DNA of 64,000 nt from Nitrincola alkalilacustris (GTDB lineage: Bacteria > Pseudomonadota > Gammaproteobacteria > Pseudomonadales > Balneatricaceae), in contig NZ_WBOM01000004.1 of the NCBI RefSeq assembly GCF_008973755.1, positions 62,001 through 126,000 of the forward strand. The letters run 5' to 3'. Positions within the stretch are counted from its first letter, which is position 1. The number at the start of each line of letters is the position of its first letter. Position numbers and translations under genes: made by a program. This document shows positions 20,922 to 29,316 of this stretch, piece after piece. A model generated the notes under the pieces. The model made no database searches, was not told the origin of the DNA, and saw only the letters and a program-made list of their open reading frames with translations.

Positions 20922-22187
20922 TCATTCATGATGATTAACATCACTTTTTTTTAACGTCTTTAATATTTTAGAATATTCTTGGGCGATGTGACTCCAATCA
21001 AACCGTTCCTTAATATGGCTTAATGCTTTATCTGCACGCTCTAATGCCTTATGAGGGTTACCCAACGTATCTGATATAGCCTGAGCCAATGCACTGACAT
21101 CCCTTGGCTTAACTCTTTGGGCAAGGTGTTCTGCTGGTACTATATCCTGAATCGCTGGTAAGTCTGAAACAATTACGGGGCTACCACACCCCATTGCCTC
21201 AACAATCACTAAGCCGAAGCCTTCCTGGTCTCCACCCTCTGCGACAACAGAAGGCACAACAGTCATGCTAGCCCTTCGATACAGGTCTGGCAAATCTGCA
21301 TGGGGAATACCACCTAGAAAATTAACATGGCCAGCAAGGTCAGACTGCACTGCTCTGTTTTTTAAACCTTCTTCATCTGGCCCTTTCCCAGCAATCCAGA
21401 GCTGAAGCTCGGGGTATTGTGGCAAAATTCTGGCTATGGCCTCAAGTAAGTAGAAAACCCCTTTTTTTTCAACAAGTCTACCTACAAAAAGAACGACTCT
21501 CTTTTCCCTTATAACACTAGCATCAACAATAAACCGCTTAGTCAGGCATGTACCCATGGGAATAACTGCCGGCTTTATTTCAGGCGCCAGTCGAATGGCC
21601 TCACTAACCATGGCATTACTGACAACTGTAACAGCATCACAACACGCTAGCGACCATCGTTTTAATCTACTCAGTACTGCACCTTGGAGACCAAACAGAT
21701 CGCCCCCGTGGCTAGTGCAAAGTACAGGTGGTATTTTGTTCAAGCCTAATGTGCCCAATCGTAGTGACAATGTTTGCGGTATAATCCAGTGGCTGTGTAT
21801 CGCTGAAAACTCGAATCTTTTGAGCAAGCTGCGAATTGCCAAAGCCTCAGCACCAAGAAAAAGGGGAATCAATCCAACTCTCCAGGGGTTCTGCTTTAAA
21901 CGTGACAGTATCCCACCATCATATGTCAGTGTTTGATATTGCTCCGGGGCATAACCAAAGCGATGAACAGTCACTCCCGACAGGATTTCAAACTTTGCTG
22001 CTCCTGGTGAGTGCGGTGCCAGCACATGAACTTCATACTCGCTACAGAGCCGACGGCAAAGCTCCAGAATAAAAGAAGGCTCAGTATCATCAGCCCAACG
22101 AGGAAATGTAGAAGCCAACACTAATAGCCGTGGGAGATGTAATACTTGATTTTGGCTGGTATCAGTCTTCATCTTTTCTGCAGTCAT
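20922..22187 (-). CDS. Family 4 glycosyltransferase
   Basis: 421 residues. Clear GT4 pattern: RLLVLASTFPRWADDTEPSFILELCRRL, HSHWIIPQTL, CTSHGGDLFGLQGAVLSRLKRW, FVGRLVEKKGVFYLLEAI and the donor motif AEGGDQEGFGLVIVEAMGCGSPVIVSDLPAIQDIV. Balanced base composition, unlike the two following AT-rich genes. The start lies inside the preceding GT2 gene (26-bp overlap), indicating coupling. It likely adds a sugar to a lipid-linked glycan, alone or with the neighbouring enzymes. Confidence 0.86.
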   Translation of the reverse strand: MTAEKMKTDTSQNQVLHLPRLLVLASTFPRWADDTEPSFILELCRRLCSEYEVHVLAPHSPGAAKFEILSGVTVHRFGYAPEQYQTLTYDGGILSRLKQNPWRVGLIPLFLGAEALAIRSLLKRFEFSAIHSHWIIPQTLSLRLGTLGLNKIPPVLCTSHGGDLFGLQGAVLSRLKRWSLACCDAVTVVSNAMVSEAIRLAPEIKPAVIPMGTCLTKRFIVDASVIREKRVVLFVGRLVEKKGVFYLLEAIARILPQYPELQLWIAGKGPDEEGLKNRAVQSDLAGHVNFLGGIPHADLPDLYRRASMTVVPSVVAEGGDQEGFGLVIVEAMGCGSPVIVSDLPAIQDIVPAEHLAQRVKPRDVSALAQAISDTLGNPHKALERADKALSHIKERFDWSHIAQEYSKILKTLKKSDVNHHE

Positions 22188-23160
22188 TCACCTTAGTCGA
22201 TGAAGCCTTAGCTTTTGCTATTAAATCAAACTCGATTCGTTTTACGCGTTCGAGCGTCAACTCCTGTAATTGCCGATTAAATGACATCAAATCTGCAACC
22301 AATCCTATTAACCAAGCAAATACCGCCATCAATACAAACATACTTCCAAGCAAAAGCGATTGAATATTCCCTTGCCCTGCCCCTTGGAGATAGAAGTAGA
22401 TGAACCGGATAATTGGTGCTACACCAATCAAAAAAAACACGAGTCCGGCGAAGAAGAATACACGCAACGGTTTATACATCGCATACACACGTACCATGGT
22501 AATCAGGGACTGGCTTATAAAGTGAGGAATACTCTTGAAAAGTCGCGATTCACGTAGCACTTTATTGGTACGTATAGGTACTGAAGTGATCGTTAAATTA
22601 CGCCTGCTGGCTTGAATGATCGTCTCTATCGTATGGCTGAAATTGGATAACACATTGATGCGAATTGCTGCTTCGCGTGAGTAGGCACGAAAGCCACTTA
22701 CAGTATCCGGTACATTGGTTCCAGAAAGACGACGTACCACATAACTTCCGAACCATTGCAGTGCTTTTTTAATCGGAGAAAAGTGAGAAATAGAAGCTGT
22801 TTGACGATCACCAATGACAAGATCTGCTTGTCCCGACAGTACGGGTGCAATCAATGCTGGAATATCAGCCCCCATATACTGATTATCCGCATCGGTATTC
22901 ACTACTATATCTGCACCCAGCTCCAGACAAGCATCCATGCCAGCACGAAATGCTCTTGCCAACCCTTGGTTAGACTTCAAACGCACAATATGATCGGCTC
23001 CAGACGCCAGTGCCACTTCCGAGGTACGGTCTGTGCTGCCATCATCTATCACCAAGACTTCCACACAATCGATTCCCGGAATATCTCGCGGGATATCTGC
23101 GATCGTGACCGCAAGCGTATGCTCTTCGTTATAACATGGGATCTGAACTATCAGTTTCAC
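22162..23160 (-). CDS. Family 2 glycosyltransferase with membrane anchor (DPM1/GtrB-like)
   Basis: 332 residues. The GT-A domain (about 1-225) has QIPCYNEEHTLAVTIADIP, the VLVIDDGSTDRTSEVA nucleotide site and the D-x-D-like VVNTDADNQY. Two hydrophobic helices at the C-terminus (VFFFAGLVFFLIGVAPIIRF and LLLGSMFVLMAVFAWLIGLVADL) are typical of polyprenyl-phosphate glycosyltransferases. Such enzymes charge undecaprenyl phosphate with a sugar for use by periplasmic GT-C transferases. A GT-C-like protein is encoded just upstream, so the pair may form a pilin or glycan modification route. That link is inference. Confidence 0.86.
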   Translation of the reverse strand: MKLIVQIPCYNEEHTLAVTIADIPRDIPGIDCVEVLVIDDGSTDRTSEVALASGADHIVRLKSNQGLARAFRAGMDACLELGADIVVNTDADNQYMGADIPALIAPVLSGQADLVIGDRQTASISHFSPIKKALQWFGSYVVRRLSGTNVPDTVSGFRAYSREAAIRINVLSNFSHTIETIIQASRRNLTITSVPIRTNKVLRESRLFKSIPHFISQSLITMVRVYAMYKPLRVFFFAGLVFFLIGVAPIIRFIYFYLQGAGQGNIQSLLLGSMFVLMAVFAWLIGLVADLMSFNRQLQELTLERVKRIEFDLIAKAKASSTKVNDCRKDED

Positions 23161-23237
23161 AATATGTGACTCAATCTATTTGATCAATTTTAGGCCGCTA
23201 CTAATTAGCTTAAATATACAATCATCTCAGATCCGAC

Positions 23238-25169
23238 TTATGAATCGCCTGTATTTATCATCTCGGTTTTAACCATTGCCTCCAAGTCATCCAATGCTTC
23301 ATCTGACATAAAGCGATTTCGATTGCGTACTAACCGTCTTTCCTCAATCAACTGTAATGCAGCCTCTTCCATACCTTTCTGATGAAGAAGATGGACCTGC
23401 ATTTGCAGAATCGGCATTACATGGGGTCCCAGCCTCTGCGCAGTATTAAGATGCTCTAAAGCCAGTGAAATATCACCTTGCTCCTTTGCAAAATAGGCAG
23501 CATGAAAACTGAGGTGGACCTGATTATGCCAGCTGGAATAATTGGGATTTTCAAGCAATAACGAAATCAGTCTATAAGCATCTTGATCAGAAATAAAGCC
23601 GCAAGATTGAGTCGCCAATAGCTCCTGAAACGGGTAAAAACTGTCAAGCAACGATAACGATAGACGCGCTTGATGTGCTTCTTCCAGAAGAACATTAAAG
23701 CGGCGCTGAATATCATCCGGGCTATCATCACTAGTACAGCTATAAAGAAACAACTGCATTCTAACGTCAAGGCAATTTATACAGTTCTCTACTGAACGGT
23801 CTAATACATAAGAAGAATAACTTTCATTCCCCAGAGCGTCATAATAAACCGAGCTTAAATGCATAAGAGCCCTTGGTGAGTTAGGGTGGTGCTTCACCCA
23901 GTTTTCAGCTGCTTCCAAGGAGTTTCCCCAGATAGATGTGGTAGCATGGAGTGCACCCCACATAATCACCGTGTAAACAGCCAGCAGAACTGGTGCAATT
24001 CTCTTAAGCTTACCAGTTATCTGCCAAACTAAAACAGCTAGAGCAAAGCAGAGGCCATAAATGGCCAGGTAATTACGATGTTCAAACATCAATTCAACAT
24101 GAATAATTGTAGACTCAATAAGATGGCCTGTAAAAAACCAAAGCAGAGCAAATAATGGCCAAGGGTTTTTCTTACGATGTTTGAATGCAAGAACCGTCAG
24201 AGTAACAAATATCAAAAAAGATATAAATGGAATCCATCCTGTGACTATCTCAACGTCATCATGAAAAGGACCATAGAATCCAATATGAGGTACAAAAGCT
24301 ATATAAAGATAATGCCATAGCAAAACAAACTGAGTTTGCAGTCGATCAAAAGAAGACCAACCTCGGAAGCTGTTCACTGAAAACCAGTTATAATTGAGTG
24401 GTGACAGGTAATACAACAAAGCAAGTAAGCCAATCCAGAGTCCTGCACTTCGTAGCCAGCGAACCCATTTTTTTGTTTTTAAATGACTTAGCAGGACTGC
24501 ATCAATCACCAACGCATAAATAGGAAACAGTACACCACTCTCTTTGGTAAACATTGCCAGAAGCGTAAAGACACCTAATGCAGCACCCTGTAGAAAAATA
24601 GCCCAGCGCGCTTTTTCAGCTTGCAGAAAGTATCCAAAAGTAAAGATATTGAGGCCGACAAGGCCGAACAGAGTGGACAGACCGGTCCATCGCTGAACTG
24701 TGATCAAACTGGTGGATACTAATAATGGTAGCACCAACCATAAAGCAGCTGCCATTATGGCTACCCAGTAGGCCGTATCACGACTAAGCTCATTTCGTAG
24801 CCTCAGAAGCTGGTAAGCAAGCAGAAACAGCAAAAAGCCATTATTCAAATGAATCAACACATTAATCTTTCGAGCTGTAATGCTGCTTTCCGGCCATGAA
24901 TCAGCATGCGGCAGGAATGAAAGCAGTGCTATAGGCCGCTTCAATGGGCCAGCATTACCATCCTTAATAAACTGGATAGCATCAGCTCTATTTTCGATTT
25001 TTTCTAATGGGCCTAGAAAAGAAAGGTCATCATAAAAAAGGTCACCAGTAACACCTTGGTTATAACTGATCCATGTTGCGCTAAAAATCAGGAGGAGGAC
25101 GAAAATTTTTATTACAAAAGCCAACAGGCGATTTGCAGGCCCTGCAGCCACATCCTGTTTTTTTATCAT
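23238..25169 (-). CDS. GT-C-type membrane glycosyltransferase with C-terminal TPR-like repeats, beside pilA
   Basis: About 643 residues from ATG 25169 (GTG 25181 is an alternative). One N-terminal helix precedes an acidic loop (DLFYDDLSFLGPL), a GT-C-like feature, then about nine further helices. LIESTIIHVELMFEHRNYLAIYG and AMFTKESGVLFPIYALVIDA are typical of bacterial TMTC-like proteins. The C-terminal 230 residues are soluble helical repeats resembling TPRs. It lies directly downstream of pilA, as pilin glycosyltransferases do in some Pseudomonas; a role in pilin glycosylation is inferred, not shown. Confidence 0.7.
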   Translation of the reverse strand: MIKKQDVAAGPANRLLAFVIKIFVLLLIFSATWISYNQGVTGDLFYDDLSFLGPLEKIENRADAIQFIKDGNAGPLKRPIALLSFLPHADSWPESSITARKINVLIHLNNGFLLFLLAYQLLRLRNELSRDTAYWVAIMAAALWLVLPLLVSTSLITVQRWTGLSTLFGLVGLNIFTFGYFLQAEKARWAIFLQGAALGVFTLLAMFTKESGVLFPIYALVIDAVLLSHLKTKKWVRWLRSAGLWIGLLALLYYLSPLNYNWFSVNSFRGWSSFDRLQTQFVLLWHYLYIAFVPHIGFYGPFHDDVEIVTGWIPFISFLIFVTLTVLAFKHRKKNPWPLFALLWFFTGHLIESTIIHVELMFEHRNYLAIYGLCFALAVLVWQITGKLKRIAPVLLAVYTVIMWGALHATTSIWGNSLEAAENWVKHHPNSPRALMHLSSVYYDALGNESYSSYVLDRSVENCINCLDVRMQLFLYSCTSDDSPDDIQRRFNVLLEEAHQARLSLSLLDSFYPFQELLATQSCGFISDQDAYRLISLLLENPNYSSWHNQVHLSFHAAYFAKEQGDISLALEHLNTAQRLGPHVMPILQMQVHLLHQKGMEEAALQLIEERRLVRNRNRFMSDEALDDLEAMVKTEMINTGDS

Positions 25170-25193
25170 CTGAGTCCGCACATCGTTTAACCA

Positions 25194-25228
25194 GAGAATA
25201 AAAACAGCCCCGACTAATTAGCCAGGGC
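25194..25228 (-). terminator. Rho-independent terminator after pilA
   Basis: On the minus strand an 8-bp stem (GCCCTGGC with GTCGGGGC, two G-T pairs) over a TAATTA loop is followed by TGTTTTTAT. It stands between the pilA stop and the GT-C gene, so the transferase gets little or read-through transcription from the pilA promoter. Confidence 0.75.
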
Positions 25229-25270
25229 CATTATGCTACAACAGCAAATTACACAATATGTATCTGCAGA

Positions 25271-25696
25271 TTAACCGCGGCAAGAACCAGGCATCCAGTT
25301 AGCTGGTGTACCACTACAAGTCCAAGAGCTTATATTGTTGCCGCTGATACTGCCTGTTAACCTTACTGTAGGGCTAGGGTTAGGAGCTGGGAAACCTTGA
25401 CCAGTAGCTGTAACCAGTACGTTATCGGTACCAACAAGAGCAACAGTTACCCCACTAACATATTGGGTTTGGGCTGTAGTGCTACATGTAGCCAAAGCAG
25501 CGTTCGTCAAAACACCTCCTGACTGAACGATTTCAGTCGCACAAGTACGTGCAGCACTTGCAGCCAGTACAATCTCAGACGCCTTAGCACGATTCGTATA
25601 ATCCTGATAAGCCGGCAGCGCGATCGCAGCCAGAATACCGATGATCGCCACGACGATCATCAACTCAATGAGTGTAAAACCTTGTTGTCTTTTCAT
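25271..25696 (-). CDS. pilA: Type IV major pilin PilA
   Basis: 141 residues. Prepilin leader MKRQQG is cut before F7 ([28 protein letters not shown]), with E5 of the mature chain present for methylation and assembly. The rest is a short globular head of Thr/Ala/Gly-rich sequence with four cysteines after the leader: C52 and C70 ([16 protein letters not shown]) and a C-terminal pair in [16 protein letters not shown] that forms the D-loop disulfide. Processed and N-methylated by PilD, polymerised by PilB/PilC. Control by PilS/PilR through a sigma-54 promoter is supported by the upstream site. Confidence 0.96.
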   Translation of the reverse strand: MKRQQGFTLIELMIVVAIIGILAAIALPAYQDYTNRAKASEIVLAASAARTCATEIVQSGGVLTNAALATCSTTAQTQYVSGVTVALVGTDNVLVTATGQGFPAPNPSPTVRLTGSISGNNISSWTCSGTPANWMPGSCRG

Positions 25697-25871
25697 AGTG
25701 TTTCTCCAGCGAGTTTAATAATCCGTTTTGTGGCCATACATCGTTGTCCACCGAACTTGATTTGATACTAGGTTATGCTTCAGTTGCTGTCCATATCCTT
25801 TTAAACCCGAAGCTGATCTGGCTCAAGCCAGTAGCACTTCATGCTTGGAACATCTTTCCTACACGTATCAA

Positions 25872-25886
25872 GCAAGATATGAGCCA
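25872..25886 (-). promoter_or_regulatory. Sigma-54 (RpoN) promoter of pilA
   Basis: Minus strand reads TGGCTCATATCTTGC followed by TT. It has TGGC at -24 and TTGC at -12 with exact spacing. Transcription would begin near 25,860, giving a leader of about 160 bases before pilA. Confidence 0.82.
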
Positions 25887-26004
25887 ACACACTCAAGGCG
25901 ATCCAATAATACTCTAAATAATTGTTATTTATGTATATTTATGAATGATAATAACTTTTACCAAGTGATAGACCTACTTAAAGTAACATTATTCCGCACT
26001 GCAA

Positions 26005-26023
26005 TGTGACAATTTTTGTCACA
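26005..26023. promoter_or_regulatory. Inverted repeat upstream of the pilA promoter, candidate PilR site
   Basis: TGTGACAATTTTTGTCACA is a near-perfect 19-bp inverted repeat centred about 150 bp upstream of the predicted pilA start site, a normal distance for a sigma-54 enhancer. The TGTGAC/GTCACA halves resemble the C/GTGTC-type boxes bound by PilR. A stop-proximal hairpin of pilR is a less likely alternative. The rest of 25,697-26,047 is AT-rich, with no gene. Confidence 0.5.
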
Positions 26024-26047
26024 TTCATGACCTGTTGCGTCACTCTT

Positions 26048-27466
26048 CTACTCCATCTCCAACTTCTTCAGCCGGTAGCGCAGCGCCCGAAATGAGATCC
26101 CCAGTCGTTTGGCTGCTGCCGTTTTGTTGTTGCCACTGTTTTGCAAGGCGTCATTAATCAGCTTGCGCTCGATGCTTTCCAGATAGGCTTCCAGACCGAC
26201 CTGCTCCACCAGCGTCTCATCCGGGATCAGCTCATCCAGATCAAATGGGCTGCTGATCAGCTGTGCCACTGGTGTGATGGGTGGCTGCTCATGATGGTTA
26301 TTCTTTTCAAGCAGCAGGTCATCCGACTCGATCACGGCCCCCTCACAAAGGGTTAGTGCTCGCTCCAGTATGTTCTCAAGCTGTCGTACATTTCCTGGGA
26401 AGCTGTATTTGAGAAGATCAGCACTCGCACCCGCACTGAGTTCAGGCGCAGGTATCGCCATTTTTTGTGCGAGTTGCTGAATAAAATGATCCGCCAGCAA
26501 GGGGATATCCTCGGGCCGCTCCCTCAGCGATGGCACATGCAGCTCAATCACGTTGATACGGTAATAAAGATCTTCACGAAAGCGTTTGACGGCAACCTGT
26601 TCTGATAGATCCTTATGTGTGGCGCTGAGTATGCGCACATCAACATGCACCTCAGTCTGAGACCCGACAGGCCGAACCACTTTTTCCTGAATAGCTCGCA
26701 GCAACTTAACCTGCATATCCAGCGGCAGGTCTGCCACCTCATCCAGAAACAGCGTACCACCGCTTGCACACTGGAAAAGCCCCTCCTTATCCGCATAGGC
26801 GCCTGTAAAGCTGCCCTTTTTGTAACCGAACAGTTCACTCTCCATCAGCTCTGCCGGAATCGCTCCGCAGTTCACGGCCACAAAAGGCTGCTCGGCACGT
26901 GGCCCCTGAGCATGTATAAGGCGTGCTACCAGCTCCTTGCCTGTACCTGATTCGCCACTGATATAAACCGGCGCCTGGCTGCGTGCCAGCTTGCGGATGG
27001 TATGGCGTATCGATTCGATCGGTGCTGAGTGGCCAAGCAGTTGCAAGCAATCATTACTGGCTGGAGCTTCGTCGGACTCTGTCTGCTCACCCAGCAACAG
27101 TGCCGAGCGAACCAGGTTTCTCAGGGTTGGCAGTTCAACAGGCTTGTTCAGGAAGTCAAAAGCACCCGCCTTGAGGGCATCAATCGCAGATTGCATATTG
27201 CCATGGGCGGTGATCATCGCCACAGGCAGATTGGGCCGTGTGCGTTGTATATGTCGAATGAGATCTATCCCGTTACCATCGGGCAGGCGCATATCCACCA
27301 GGCACAACTGAAAGGTTTCCCTACTCAACGCGTCTCTGGCCTGCTGCAAGTCGCCAGCTTCGGTGCAGGTGATATCCATACGGGACAAGGTGATACCCAG
27401 CAGTTCGCGGATATCAGGCTCATCATCCACTATCAGTACGCGTCTGGCCGTTTTGTTATCACTCAT
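26048..27466 (-). CDS. pilR: PilR, sigma-54-dependent response regulator
   Basis: 472 residues. Receiver domain (about 8-125) with the phosphoacceptor in LCLVDMRLPDGNG and the conserved lysine in LNKPVEL. Central AAA+ activator domain with Walker A GESGTGKELVA, the sigma-54 contact loop GSFTGA (KKGSFTGAYADKEG, a variant shared by PilR proteins), Walker B TLFLDEVADLPL and ILSATHKDL. C-terminal Fis-type helix-turn-helix (NNKTAAAKRLGISFRALRYRLKKL). It activates pilA from the sigma-54 promoter found downstream. It overlaps pilS by four bases. Confidence 0.96.
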   Translation of the reverse strand: MSDNKTARRVLIVDDEPDIRELLGITLSRMDITCTEAGDLQQARDALSRETFQLCLVDMRLPDGNGIDLIRHIQRTRPNLPVAMITAHGNMQSAIDALKAGAFDFLNKPVELPTLRNLVRSALLLGEQTESDEAPASNDCLQLLGHSAPIESIRHTIRKLARSQAPVYISGESGTGKELVARLIHAQGPRAEQPFVAVNCGAIPAELMESELFGYKKGSFTGAYADKEGLFQCASGGTLFLDEVADLPLDMQVKLLRAIQEKVVRPVGSQTEVHVDVRILSATHKDLSEQVAVKRFREDLYYRINVIELHVPSLRERPEDIPLLADHFIQQLAQKMAIPAPELSAGASADLLKYSFPGNVRQLENILERALTLCEGAVIESDDLLLEKNNHHEQPPITPVAQLISSPFDLDELIPDETLVEQVGLEAYLESIERKLINDALQNSGNNKTAAAKRLGISFRALRYRLKKLEME

Positions 27467-29091
27467 TCCTGATTCCTGTCGATCTGCTGTGCCGGAAATA
27501 GTAGCCGAAAATGCCCACCCTCGTCTTCTTCGCCTATATACCGTAACTGCGCCAGGTTAAACTCGGCCAGCTCTCGGCACAGATACAACCCCAACCCGAC
27601 ACCGCGGCCATCAGTAGTAAAAAAGGGCTCGAATAGCTGATCAAGATGGACTTTGGCCACCCCCGGCCCGGTATCAATCACATCAATATAGCCATGCTTG
27701 CCACCAAACCAGGCACATCGCAGCCTCACCTCAGCTTGTCCGGCCAAAGGCTTGCTGAAGCGCAAAGCGTTATCACACAGGTTGCTGATGATCTGATTCA
27801 GGTGGATAGGATCAAACCATACCTGCATATCTTCTGGTACTGGCTCCAGCAGGATGCGATCTCGCGCCTCTGAGCGCGTATAGTAATAGTCCCGCAAAAA
27901 GTGCGACAGCCAGTGATGTAATGAGATCAGTTCCGGCTGAGTCTTATCACGCTTGCCCAGTTGCAGGATGCTTTCAACAATACTGTTGACCCTTTTCGAC
28001 TGCTCGCTGATGATCTGTGTCAGGCGTTTATCTGCCGCATCCAGCACAGGAGATTCAGCCAGAAGAGCTCCGGCATGGCTGATAGCACCGAGCGGGTTGC
28101 GGATCTCATGTGCAATACTGCCGGTCAGTCGGCCCAGCGCAGCCAGCTTGAGCTGCTGTGCCTCACGGCTTGTGGCATCAGCCTCCTCCAGAAAAATCAG
28201 GGTGGGGCTCTCCTGCCCTTTATCCATTGCCACCAGGTTGATCAGCAGCTTTCGGCGTCCGGTATTGATCAGGAAGCGTTGCCGACCCTCTCGCTTCATG
28301 CTTTTCCAGCGTTGCAGTTCTTGCGACAGCTCCTCTGAATAATCCTCAAGCTCGGCATGCTTGGGTAGCCTTGGCTCACCAGAAAGCCTCCAGGCGGCGT
28401 TGTTGATAAAGCGCACCTGGCCGTCGGGATCTACCACCATCACCCCCACCTCCATCTGTTCGATGATATAGTCGGTCAGTTGCGCCATATCCGCCAGATC
28501 CAGGCCACGCTGCCTGGCCAGCGCCTCACTCGCCGTGGCCCGACTGGCCAGCACATGTGCCATGATCGCCGTGGCAAAAAGCGCCAGCCCGAGCATGCCA
28601 GCCAGTGGATAGTTGATATGATGATCAAGCCCCACCAGCGCACTGTAGAGCTGCTCTGCTAATACAGCCAGTGTCGCTACAGCAGCGAAGAAGCCGGACT
28701 GCCGACCCGTCACCATGGTGCTGACGATGGCGATACTGACCACCAGCAGCATGCCGACACCACTGCCAACACCTCCGCTGGCGTGCATCAGCACAACGAT
28801 GATCAGTATATCTGCCCCGATATGAGCACTGACTTGCAGAAGATAGCGCGGCCAGCGTAACCATAAAGGCACTATCGCAGCAAAACCGAAGATCAGGTAG
28901 GCAAGGCTTGCCTGACTGAAGAGCTGCTCAGACGTACTGGCCAGAGGCGCCTGCTGAAACCCGAAGTGAATCAGAAACACAAACAGGGCCGCAAGAAACA
29001 GGCGATAGGCATTAAATATGCGCAAGGGGCGCCAGGTTCTGGAAAAATCATCCATACTTGTGATAACTGATCTGTTTTGCTGGATGGTCAT
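27463..29091 (-). CDS. pilS: PilS, membrane sensor histidine kinase
   Basis: 542 residues from ATG 29091; other starts are TTG 29133 and ATG 29055. Six hydrophobic helices (to about residue 200), a PAS-like domain (MEVGVMVVDPDGQVRFINNAAWRLSG), a dimerisation domain with the phosphorylated histidine in GSIAHEIRNPLGAISHAGALL, and an ATPase domain with N-box LCDNALRFSK, DTGPGV and GRGVGLGLYL. PilS phosphorylates and also dephosphorylates PilR and can sense pilin level in the membrane in known systems. The operon pilS-pilR is upstream of pilA, as in Pseudomonas. Confidence 0.94.
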   Translation of the reverse strand: MTIQQNRSVITSMDDFSRTWRPLRIFNAYRLFLAALFVFLIHFGFQQAPLASTSEQLFSQASLAYLIFGFAAIVPLWLRWPRYLLQVSAHIGADILIIVVLMHASGGVGSGVGMLLVVSIAIVSTMVTGRQSGFFAAVATLAVLAEQLYSALVGLDHHINYPLAGMLGLALFATAIMAHVLASRATASEALARQRGLDLADMAQLTDYIIEQMEVGVMVVDPDGQVRFINNAAWRLSGEPRLPKHAELEDYSEELSQELQRWKSMKREGRQRFLINTGRRKLLINLVAMDKGQESPTLIFLEEADATSREAQQLKLAALGRLTGSIAHEIRNPLGAISHAGALLAESPVLDAADKRLTQIISEQSKRVNSIVESILQLGKRDKTQPELISLHHWLSHFLRDYYYTRSEARDRILLEPVPEDMQVWFDPIHLNQIISNLCDNALRFSKPLAGQAEVRLRCAWFGGKHGYIDVIDTGPGVAKVHLDQLFEPFFTTDGRGVGLGLYLCRELAEFNLAQLRYIGEEDEGGHFRLLFPAQQIDRNQE

Positions 29092-29316
29092 ATCGATACC
29101 CGATAGCGCCTGCCAGTAACGCTCTGGGCGCAAATAACCCTTTTAAAAACCATGCCATTATATTACCGTTCAAAGAATCTTGTGACTAAGCTTAACTCAG
29201 CTTCGTGATAAAGGCTTGCCGGATTAAAGCGTAACCTGTAAAGGGCTTGCCAGTTCATTGATAACTGAAGAGAACTGTGTTTTGATTGCAATACTCTGTA
29301 TCTTAAGAAGAGAATC

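Noticed and set aside
26005-26023. Terminator of pilR
   Set aside because: AT-rich arms without a following T-run on the pilR strand; better as protein-binding site.
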